Shown: piece by piece, positions 8,238 through 15,625 of the stretch | Position numbering within the stretch: position 1 is the first letter of the stretch | Layout of the letters: every line of letters begins with the position of its first letter | Origin: JBPCRW01 sp050996405 | GTDB lineage: Bacteria; Acidobacteriota; Blastocatellia; Pyrinomonadales; Pyrinomonadaceae | NCBI GenBank assembly: GCA_050996405.1 | Contig: JBPCRW010000228.1 | Span: 1-31,015 of the forward strand | Length of the DNA: 31,015 nt | Reading direction: 5' to 3' | The notes under the pieces: model-generated | The model's database searches: none | What the model saw: the letters and a program-made list of their open reading frames with translations, nothing else | What the model was told of the DNA's origin: nothing | Translations under genes and position numbers: made by a program

Positions 8238-11200
8238 CAACCGATGTCCCGCGTTCGCAAAACAATCAGCGTGGCGATAACCAACATAAAAAACATTAGC
8301 ATCAAAACTATCTGATTCAAAACTTCGTCCATCCAGGGATGCAGAAAATTGACGTAATCGCTCAAGTTTTTATCAATTTTTTTCGCGTCCTGAATCGGCG
8401 GCGGATTGCCTAAAGACGGTTTCGGCGGATTTTCTCCGGCTTTCAAAGCCGTTTCAAAATCATCAATTTTCTTTTGCGCTTGTGTCTTATAATCGTCCAA
8501 ATCGCTTTTCGCGTTCGCAATAATTTTATCGTTTTCCCGTTCGATATATTTGTAATAACCGAGTCCGCGCGTTCCGCCGTGCGGGTCCGCGCCTTCTTCA
8601 GAAAGCGTATCCAAACCTGAAAAACGCTTCATCGTATCGAACGACCACGTTGCGGGCATTACCAATCCGATGACTTTTGAAACGCCGACGGGAACGCCGA
8701 CCAGACCGGAAAATAAAATCTGCGGAATCAAAATCAGCGGCACGAGGCTCGTCGCCATTTCCGAAGTTTTGACCAGCGCGGAGATAAATAATCCGAGCGC
8801 GATGCCGACTCCGGCAGTCAAAATCATTATCCAGAATTGCGGAATTCCCGCAAGGTCGCCCGGCATTTTCAACAGCCCGACGACATCGAAAAATTTCAGC
8901 GGCAGAAACAGCAGAAAACATTGCAATCCAACGATAATTCCGAGAACAAAAAGTTTCGAGCCGAGATACGGAAGCAATCCGAGATTGACCATTCGTTCAC
9001 GATTATAGACGGCGCGTTCGCGTATAATTTCCCGCGCCGCAACCGACGTTCCGAACCAGACGGAAACCAGAGCCAGAACAAAATAAAGAAAATCGCGCGG
9101 CTGATTTTTGTCCATCACCAGAAATGTTAGAAACGCGACAATCGGAGCTTGTGCGAGCAATATGAAAAGATTGAATTTGTCGCGCACCAGCACTTCCCAG
9201 TATCTTCGGGAAAGCGTCATCCATTGGCGAATTGCGCCGAACAGTCCGAGCCGCCGTTTCTGCTGAACGCCTTGTGACTGAACTTTTCCAAGCTCTTTTA
9301 ACGGTTCATAAACATTTTTTTTAAACTGCGGCGTTTGTATAAATTTTTGTTTCCAATCTTCGGCAACTCGTTCGGTAATTTGCTGACGATTTCCGCCGCG
9401 CGCTAAATGATTTTCAATCGGTTCTTCTATCCGGTCGTAAAGTTCCTTAAAACTTTTCGCGCCGACGTGCGCCAACGCTTCATCCGGCTTGCCGTAAAAA
9501 ACCAGTTTGCCGCGCATCAGCAAAACAATTTTGTCAAACAGCTTGACGTTTTCCATCGCGTGCGTCGTCAAAATTACAGTTCTGCCGGATTCCGCAATCT
9601 GCCGGAACAGCCGCATAATTTTTTCTTCCGTTCCCGGGTCTAAACCCGAAGTCGGCTCGTCCAAAAAAATTACCGAAGGTTTTGTAATCAATTCGACGGC
9701 GATGGAAACTCTTTTTCTCTGCCCGCCGGAAAGCTGGTTTATCAGAACGTCGCGGCGTTCCGATAAACCCGTCACGTCCATTACTTCATTGATAATCTGG
9801 TCAATTTCCGCGCGCGAAACGTCGCCCGAAAGTCTAAGTTTGGCAACGTAATAAAGCGTTCGGTAAACGGTTAATTCACGATGAATAATATCGTCCTGCG
9901 GCACGTAGCCGATTGATTGTTTGAGCGCGTCGAGATTTTGATAAAGGTCGAGATTATTTATCAAAACGCTGCCGCCCGACGCGGGACGCATCCCGTTCAT
10001 CGCGTCCATCAGCGTCGATTTTCCCGCGCCCGAAGGACCTAAAAGTCCGACAAATTCATTCGGCTGAATTGATAGCGAAACATTGTCGAGCAAGCGAATT
10101 TGTCCGCCGCCCGCGCGATTTGCGACATCCTTTGTAATGTTGACCGAATCAATCCGCGTCTTCGAGCGCGTGTCGAAAACGCCGATGTTTCCCGCGTTGT
10201 CAACACGAATTTGAAACGCGCCGATTTGCACCGCATCCTGCGGCGAAATCGCGTGGCGCGAAATTTTTTGCCCGTTGACATACACGCCGTTGGTCGAATT
10301 TAAATCTTCGACGACGATTGCGCCGTTAGACTGCGCGAGCCGCGCGTGGCGATTGGAAATTTGCAGCCCGTCGAGTTTAATGTCGCTCGCGCCGTCGCGC
10401 CCGATATTGAGCGTTTGCTTTCCGCCAAAATTTAAAGACATCAAAAGCGTCGGCTGCGAACTTTGCTGCGACGAAGCAGAAAGTTTCTGCGACATATCGC
10501 CTTTGATAATCATCGTTTTCGAGCCGCTTTGTTCGGACTGTAAATCCTGCAAAACGGCAAGCTGGCTAATCGCCACAGCGCGTTGTCCGGCGAGACTGTG
10601 ACCTTTCGGCGCGATGTTTGCGGGCGAATTAAAACGCAGAACGGGACCATTTAATCCAAGCTGAATTTCGTCCGCGTGATAAACCGGAGTCGGCGCGGAA
10701 ATCCGCTGACCGTTGACCAGAGTTCCATTAAAACTTTTATTATCGGTCAGTATAAAATCTTTTCCCTGCCGCGAAATTTCCGCGTGCAGGCGCGAGACCA
10801 TCACGGCTGAGGCTTCGAGAACAATATCGGCGTTCGGGTCGCGCCCCAACGAGATTCTGTCTTTCGTAATTTTATACGGCGCAATCGCGGGCGTGTCGGA
10901 AAATTCGATTTGCGCGGTCGAAGCGGAAAGCGGCGCGGACAGCGACGAAGCGTTTGGCGGCGGTTGATTTAATTTTATTTGATTGGAAACCGGCGAGAGC
11001 GGCGTGGAAACCGGATTTGAAAAATTATTCTGCGGCGCGTTTGGCGGCGAAACGCTCGCTCCGGCTTCAATCCAGACGACAATTAAAATCGGACCGCTCG
11101 CGCCGAATTGCAGGGTGCTGCCGACCGAAACGATTTGCGGCTCGACGACTTTTCGACCGTTGATAAAAGTTCCGTAACTCGAATTCAAATCAAACAACAG

Positions 11201-11377
11201 CCATTGCCCGTTTTGCCATTTTAGTTCGGCGTGGCGGCGCGAAACCATCGGAAATTTCTGATGGTCGAAAACGATTTGGCATTCTCCGGCATCGCGCCCG
11301 ATTAGCACCGTTTCCTGCTGAAATGATATTTCGCGCGTTTGCCCGCCGGTTTGTCCTTCCGCTAAGACGATTTTCAT
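8237..11377 (-). CDS. Triple-FHA ABC-2 type transporter, ATPase-permease fusion
   Basis: A 1046-residue half-transporter of the ABCG/White type with three phosphothreonine-binding FHA domains at its front. FHA1 is at about 1-100 (GRD at 27, SRRH 46-49), FHA2 at about 165-250 (GRD at 178, SRLH 195-198) and FHA3 at about 310-395 (GRD at 326, SNRH 341-344); each has the Gly-Arg, Ser-x-x-His and N-G pattern. The ATPase has Walker A GPSGAGKST (447-455), signature LSGGQ (549-553), Walker B VIFLDE (569-574) and switch His606. A six-helix ABC-2 permease begins near 725, with a long charged extracytoplasmic insert before the last helix. I prefer the ATG at 11377, which begins the first FHA strand; the frame is open to a TTG at 11428, and neither start has a clear ribosome-binding site. 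The kinase genes upstream could phosphorylate its partners. The exported substrate is unknown. Confidence 0.92.
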   Translation of the reverse strand: MKIVLAEGQTGGQTREISFQQETVLIGRDAGECQIVFDHQKFPMVSRRHAELKWQNGQWLLFDLNSSYGTFINGRKVVEPQIVSVGSTLQFGASGPILIVVWIEAGASVSPPNAPQNNFSNPVSTPLSPVSNQIKLNQPPPNASSLSAPLSASTAQIEFSDTPAIAPYKITKDRISLGRDPNADIVLEASAVMVSRLHAEISRQGKDFILTDNKSFNGTLVNGQRISAPTPVYHADEIQLGLNGPVLRFNSPANIAPKGHSLAGQRAVAISQLAVLQDLQSEQSGSKTMIIKGDMSQKLSASSQQSSQPTLLMSLNFGGKQTLNIGRDGASDIKLDGLQISNRHARLAQSNGAIVVEDLNSTNGVYVNGQKISRHAISPQDAVQIGAFQIRVDNAGNIGVFDTRSKTRIDSVNITKDVANRAGGGQIRLLDNVSLSIQPNEFVGLLGPSGAGKSTLMDAMNGMRPASGGSVLINNLDLYQNLDALKQSIGYVPQDDIIHRELTVYRTLYYVAKLRLSGDVSRAEIDQIINEVMDVTGLSERRDVLINQLSGGQRKRVSIAVELITKPSVIFLDEPTSGLDPGTEEKIMRLFRQIAESGRTVILTTHAMENVKLFDKIVLLMRGKLVFYGKPDEALAHVGAKSFKELYDRIEEPIENHLARGGNRQQITERVAEDWKQKFIQTPQFKKNVYEPLKELGKVQSQGVQQKRRLGLFGAIRQWMTLSRRYWEVLVRDKFNLFILLAQAPIVAFLTFLVMDKNQPRDFLYFVLALVSVWFGTSVAAREIIRERAVYNRERMVNLGLLPYLGSKLFVLGIIVGLQCFLLFLPLKFFDVVGLLKMPGDLAGIPQFWIMILTAGVGIALGLFISALVKTSEMATSLVPLILIPQILFSGLVGVPVGVSKVIGLVMPATWSFDTMKRFSGLDTLSEEGADPHGGTRGLGYYKYIERENDKIIANAKSDLDDYKTQAQKKIDDFETALKAGENPPKPSLGNPPPIQDAKKIDKNLSDYVNFLHPWMDEVLNQIVLMLMFFMLVIATLIVLRTRDIG

Positions 11378-11464
11378 ATTTAAATTTCGGTTCGCCGTTT
11401 GAAATGAATTCGGAATTTCCGACGACAACTTATTCGCAAGATTTTACTTTAACAAAGGTCAAGA

Positions 11465-11494
11465 AAAAAGCGCGAAAAAATTTCCGCGCTTTTT
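11465..11494 (-). terminator. Rho-independent terminator after pseudokinase gene
   Basis: AAAAAGCGCG (11465-11474) and CGCGCTTTTT (11485-11494) form a perfect 10-bp stem around a 10-nt loop. It has T runs on both strands, so it could work in either direction. It separates the pseudokinase gene from the FHA-ABC gene. Confidence 0.7.
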
Positions 11495-11502
11495 ATCTTT
11501 TT

Positions 11503-11604
11503 TAGGACTTTCTCAAAAATACAGAAACACGCACGAAGTAAGTGTGTTTTGCGTCATTGCGTCCTTACTTTGTGCGGGCTTCTGCAAAAAGTGAGAAAGT
11601 CCTA
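11503..11604. repeat. Interspersed palindromic element, copy B, with outer arms
   Basis: A 102-bp palindrome. Outer arms TAGGACTTTCTCA (11503-11515) and TGAGAAAGTCCTA (11592-11604) are perfect 13-bp inverted repeats. Inner arms at 11521-11542 and 11564-11585 carry the same GCACGAAGTAAG core as the copy at 1214-1297. It looks like a non-coding miniature transposable element. The TA at each end could be a target duplication or part of the arms. Confidence 0.8.
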
Positions 11605-11626
11605 TTTTTATAATTTCAAATTTCGC

Positions 11627-13975
11627 TTAATATCCGGTGTCGAGCGGCACGGGTTCAAAAGTTTTTAAAACATTTGCCAACTCGCCTTTCACGCCGACAT
11701 CGTCCGCGCTTTTTACTTCGGGCGAATTCGATGTGGCGAGCATTGTAATCAGGAATCCGGTTTTTACGCCCAGACGCGCCGCCGGAATCCATAAACGCCT
11801 GCCCCAGAGCGTAATTTTATCGCCGTTTTTTGTAATTCCAGAACCTTGAAATTTTATTTCGTAAGTCTTCCAATCGCCGTCGATTGTGGTTTGCCCTTGT
11901 GAAATCAAGCGATAATCGGGAATTGCCGCCGACAAACTTTTACTCGATTCCTGCACGAGGCGCGGAAAATTTTCCATATCCGCCGACAACGTTCCCTTGC
12001 TGTCGTAATAAGTGACAATCATCTGCTCAATCGGCGTGCCGGTCGCGCCGACTCGCGCCACGTCAACAAAGTTTGTCTCGCTCGGATTTTTCACCCAGTC
12101 CTTTGGATAATAAAACGAAAAACCGCGAAAATTTTTCGCCAGATCGCCTTTTAAATTTTCCTTTGAATTTTGAAAGAAAATCGTATCGGGCGGCTGATTT
12201 AAAGCGCGCGGCAAAGGCGGCGATTCGATTTCCGTTTTCGGTGTCGCGCTTTCCGGCGCGGTATTTTCCGGCAGTTGCTGATTAACATTTTGATTGGCAG
12301 TCTCGCTTTTCGGCGGAGCATAAACCGTCTGACTCTGACGGTTTAAAAAATAATTCCAGATTCCCCAGACGGCGGCGCAAAAAATCAGAATTAGCAAAAC
12401 CATCGAACCGATTCGCCAGCCGTTAATTGGCTTGACTTGTTCGGGCGAACGTTTTTGCCAAGGCAAATTATCGGTTATTTTAGCCGTTTCGTTTTCAACT
12501 TCGGGTTCAACGACTGCTGTTTCGGCAGCGATAGGAATTTCAGTTTCTTTTGCGGGAAACTTATCTTCGGCGGCGATTTGTTTATCAAGTTCAAGTTCTG
12601 GAATTAAAGATTCTTTTGTGTCGATTAAAAGATTTTCTTTACTTTCTTCGAGTTTATTTTCTCCGGCTTCGTCCTTTCGATTCGCGGGCGAAGCGGTCGT
12701 CAGCGCGTTAAAAAAAGCGTCGCCGAAATCACGCGCTTTCGGGTAACGTTCCGCCGGATTGAAGGCGAGAGCCTTTTCCAGAATTTCGTCAACCGGCGGC
12801 GGAATATCGAGCCGCAAATTTGTCGGGAGCAAATTTAAACCTTCTCTCTGCGCTTTTAACAGTTCTTTTTCCGTCGAGAAATTAAACGGAATGCGTTTCG
12901 TCAACATCTGAAACGCGATGACCGCGAGCGCGTAAATATCGCTGGCAAAGGTCGGGAATTTCCCGTCGAGTTGTTCGGGCGCGAGATACGCGAGATTTTC
13001 CGCGCTCTGTTCTTCAAAGCCGTCAAACACGCCGAAATCCGCCACTTTAACCTGTTCCGCGCCGGTTTCCGTCACGCCGAGAATGATATTTTTCGGTTTC
13101 AGATTGCGATGCAGAACGCCGTTTCGATGCGCTTCGCCGACGGCGTTGGCGGCTTGCCGGATAATGCGGGCGGTTCGCATCGTATTAAATTGAACGCCGG
13201 AATGAAATTTTTCCTTGAGCGAGAAACCGTCAACGTATTCCGTGATAATAAAAGGAAAACCTTCGAGCAATTCGCCGGAATCAAAAAGATGCGCGACGTT
13301 CGGATGATTGACGTGCGAGAGCGAAACCCGTTCTTCAGCCAGAATTTTGCTCGACAAATCGTCCGCGTCTTCTTCCATCAAAACGCGCACGACCGCCTTT
13401 TTCCCGTCGCCAATTTTATCTTCCGCCAGATAAATAAATCCGGTTTCGTCTTCGCCTAGTTCTTTGACAACCGAGTAGCGACCTTTGACCGTCTGCCCGA
13501 TTAAGATTTCGGGATTTTCCCACGTCAAAGCCTCTCTGCCCGTCGGATTAACGGCGCGGTCTCCGAGTTTTGCCTGGCTTGCCGGAACTTCGTTCGGGCG
13601 AATCAAACGCGCGACGGGTTTTGCGGTCGGCAAAGGCGTTTCCGGTTTAGAAATCTGTGGTTCTTTTTCGGAAACCGAACTTTGTTTCGCGGCAGGAAAA
13701 TTGTCCGTCGCAGGTATTTGAAAAACGTTTTTTGTCGGGAAATTTTGTTCGGGATTGACCAGCACCGGAATTTCCGCAAACGTTTTGCTGCGTTCCCTGT
13801 TTGCCGGAGTCCGGTTTAAGACACTGGTGAAAATTCCTTTTGTCTGCCCGCCGGAAGATGCGGCGGAAACGAGTCTCGCGCCGTCGTTGGCGCAAAATCT
13901 TTGAACGCCTTCTTCATAACTTTGACTGCACTTTGGACAATAAAGCATTTTTTCCTTGACTGCTGAAACCGCCAT
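11627..13975 (-). CDS. Membrane-anchored Ser/Thr kinase-like protein, predicted pseudokinase
   Basis: A 782-residue protein with a PknB-type kinase fold that appears catalytically dead. A zinc ribbon (C13-x2-C16 ... C28) leads a disordered stretch to about 160. The kinase-like domain is at about 167-425. The beta3 lysine is Arg197 (AVVRVL) and the catalytic Asp of HRD is Asn291 (HRNLKPKN, codon AAT). The glycine loop is degraded (GEDETG), while DFG (313-315) and APE are kept. One membrane helix (about 522-544) follows, and a C-terminal domain of about 240 residues would lie outside the cytoplasm. The start is either the ATG at 13975 or the one at 13948, which has AAGGA just upstream and would begin MLYCPKC like the active paralogue at 15626-17932. 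It probably acts as a scaffold or sensor; the C-terminal domain is not recognised. Confidence 0.88.
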   Translation of the reverse strand: MAVSAVKEKMLYCPKCSQSYEEGVQRFCANDGARLVSAASSGGQTKGIFTSVLNRTPANRERSKTFAEIPVLVNPEQNFPTKNVFQIPATDNFPAAKQSSVSEKEPQISKPETPLPTAKPVARLIRPNEVPASQAKLGDRAVNPTGREALTWENPEILIGQTVKGRYSVVKELGEDETGFIYLAEDKIGDGKKAVVRVLMEEDADDLSSKILAEERVSLSHVNHPNVAHLFDSGELLEGFPFIITEYVDGFSLKEKFHSGVQFNTMRTARIIRQAANAVGEAHRNGVLHRNLKPKNIILGVTETGAEQVKVADFGVFDGFEEQSAENLAYLAPEQLDGKFPTFASDIYALAVIAFQMLTKRIPFNFSTEKELLKAQREGLNLLPTNLRLDIPPPVDEILEKALAFNPAERYPKARDFGDAFFNALTTASPANRKDEAGENKLEESKENLLIDTKESLIPELELDKQIAAEDKFPAKETEIPIAAETAVVEPEVENETAKITDNLPWQKRSPEQVKPINGWRIGSMVLLILIFCAAVWGIWNYFLNRQSQTVYAPPKSETANQNVNQQLPENTAPESATPKTEIESPPLPRALNQPPDTIFFQNSKENLKGDLAKNFRGFSFYYPKDWVKNPSETNFVDVARVGATGTPIEQMIVTYYDSKGTLSADMENFPRLVQESSKSLSAAIPDYRLISQGQTTIDGDWKTYEIKFQGSGITKNGDKITLWGRRLWIPAARLGVKTGFLITMLATSNSPEVKSADDVGVKGELANVLKTFEPVPLDTGY

Positions 13976-14002
13976 CTGAATAGTTAATCCTCTCTGCTAA
14001 AA

Positions 14003-14025
14003 GTAAAGCATTAGAAATGCCTTAC
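14003..14025 (-). terminator. Probable terminator after TPR gene
   Basis: On the minus strand, GTAAGGCATT and AATGCTTTAC pair around TCT (one G-T pair), followed by TTTTAG. It lies 53 bp after the TPR stop and 28 bp before the pseudokinase start. The T run is short. Confidence 0.45.
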
Positions 14026-14077
14026 GGGTGAGATACGCTCAATCGGATTATATTTTCAAGAAACAGCAGATTTATAT

Positions 14078-15460
14078 TTAACTTTTTTCGGCTTTGTTTA
14101 ATTTGTCGAGCAAATCCGTTTTCTCGCCGTCGAGTTTGATGGCTTGCTGATAAACGCGAGCGGCATCCTTATTTTTTCCGGCTTTTACGAGCGCGTCGCC
14201 GACCGATTCAAATTCCTGCGAGAGCCGTTTTTTCTCGTTGGTCGAAACGACGCGCAGCGCGCGCGTCAAAGTTCGTTCAGCTTCCGCGAAATTTCCGCGC
14301 CGCAAATAAAGCGAACCGAGCAGCGTGTAGGAAACAAAGCTGTTCGGGCTGACTTCGACGCTGCGTTTCAAAAGTCGTTCGGCTTCGTCGTAACTTCCGC
14401 GCGTCGTCAGAGCGCGCCCCAAAAGAAAAAGCGCGGTCGGATTTTTCGGGTCGGAGCGCAAAGCGCGACGCAAAAGCTGTTCGGATTCGGTAAAACGCTG
14501 CTGCGACTGCATCACGTCGGCGACCAGAATCATCGTCGGCACATCCGACGACAGACGAATCGCGTCACGATACGCCGCGTCCGATTCATCAGTTTTTCCG
14601 AGACGGCGCAAAAGTCTGCCCAAGTGAGCGTAAGCCAGAGCGAAATTCGGGTCAAGTTTTATCGCCTGCCGATAAGCACTTTGCGTCTCGTTTCCAATCT
14701 GACCGCGCAATTCCAGAGCCGCGCCGAGTTGGTCGTAAGCGACAGCGTTATTTGAATCAAGCTGAATCGCTTTTCGCGCCATTTTTTCGGCTTCCGCGTA
14801 ACGGTCGCCGAGATTCGCGCCTGTGACCGGCTGGGTCAGAATAAAACTAAGCGCGATGTGCGCTTCCGGGCTGTTCGGTTCGAGCGCAATCGCCTGTCGA
14901 TAGGCATTTTCGGCTTCTTCCCAACGCTGCTGGTCGGTGAACAAATTTCCCAACCCGTAAATTGCCCGCGAATCCGTCGGTTCTAAATTCTGAGCGCGAT
15001 GATACGCCGACTCCGCCGCGACGTAATTTCTCGCATCCCGCGCCGCGTTGCCCTGTTCGATAACGCGCTCGAATTTTTCTTCGGAATTATCTTTAGCGGG
15101 TTTGCCGACCGTAATAATGATATTTTCCGGCAGTGTCGGATTGGATTTCGCGGTTGAAGATTTCGGCTTAACTGTTTTCGGTTTAACTGTTTTAGTTCCG
15201 GCTGTCTCGTTTTTCGTTCTTAAATTATCCCTTAACGAACTTTTCCGCGACGATGATTTTGAAACCGCAGTTTTTGGAGTTGATTTTTTTGGCGATGCCG
15301 CTTTCTTTTCAGACGCGGAAGCATTTTTTTTCGTTGCCGGATTCGGCGCGCGAAACAACCCGCTGCTGCTTCCTAAATCCTGCCCGAAGATTTTCGCAGG
15401 AAGAAAAAATAAACATCCGACTGCTAAAAGAAATCCAAGTTGTTTTGCCGCTCTAATCAT
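14078..15460 (-). CDS. Secreted TPR-repeat protein
   Basis: A 460-residue protein of tetratricopeptide repeats, likely a periplasmic or envelope-associated scaffold. I chose the ATG at 15460 because GGAG lies about 10 nt upstream and the product then begins with a signal peptide (MIRAAKQLGFLLAVG..., ending IFGQ); the frame is open to 15493. Residues about 38-95 form a Lys/Ser/Thr-rich low-complexity linker. From about 115 to 445 there are roughly nine TPR units, recognisable from repeats such as AIYGLGNLFTDQQRWEEAENAYRQAI and AYAHLGRLLRRLGKTDESDAAYRDAI in pattern. It sits between the two kinase-like genes on the same strand, which suggests a link to their extracytoplasmic parts; that link is inference. 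Partners are unknown. Confidence 0.88.
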   Translation of the reverse strand: MIRAAKQLGFLLAVGCLFFLPAKIFGQDLGSSSGLFRAPNPATKKNASASEKKAASPKKSTPKTAVSKSSSRKSSLRDNLRTKNETAGTKTVKPKTVKPKSSTAKSNPTLPENIIITVGKPAKDNSEEKFERVIEQGNAARDARNYVAAESAYHRAQNLEPTDSRAIYGLGNLFTDQQRWEEAENAYRQAIALEPNSPEAHIALSFILTQPVTGANLGDRYAEAEKMARKAIQLDSNNAVAYDQLGAALELRGQIGNETQSAYRQAIKLDPNFALAYAHLGRLLRRLGKTDESDAAYRDAIRLSSDVPTMILVADVMQSQQRFTESEQLLRRALRSDPKNPTALFLLGRALTTRGSYDEAERLLKRSVEVSPNSFVSYTLLGSLYLRRGNFAEAERTLTRALRVVSTNEKKRLSQEFESVGDALVKAGKNKDAARVYQQAIKLDGEKTDLLDKLNKAEKS

Positions 15461-15477
15461 AAAAATTAGTCTCCAGG

Positions 15478-15610
15478 ACTGGAACGCAGGCATCCTGCCT
15501 GCCAGATTGCGACAGCAATCTCAAATGCTTGTCTAAATTCAAACTTAAATTCAGTTCGGCATCTTTTGAACGCAATGCGTTCATTGCAGGCAAGATGCCC
15601 GCGCTCCGGT
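15478..15610. repeat. 133-bp inverted-repeat element (MITE-like)
   Basis: The 25-bp ends at 15478-15502 and 15586-15610 are inverted copies that agree at 21 positions; the motif is GGCATC(C/T)TGCCTGC. Two short perfect hairpins lie inside: AGATTGC-GACA-GCAATCT (15504-15521) and GAACGCA-A-TGCGTTC (15568-15582). It has no coding capacity. It fills the gap between the SUMF1-kinase stop (15626) and the TPR gene, ending about 18 bp before the TPR start codon. Confidence 0.75.
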
Positions 15611-15625
15611 CAATCGGATAAATTC

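Noticed and set aside
11378..11428. TTG start adding 17 residues to the FHA-ABC protein
   Set aside because: The added residues lie outside the FHA fold, no ribosome-binding site supports the TTG, and the ATG at 11377 begins the first FHA strand.
12971..13459. Long open frames opposite the kinase, TPR and leuS genes
   Set aside because: They are antisense shadows with Arg/Phe-rich composition, no ribosome-binding sites and no recognisable motifs.
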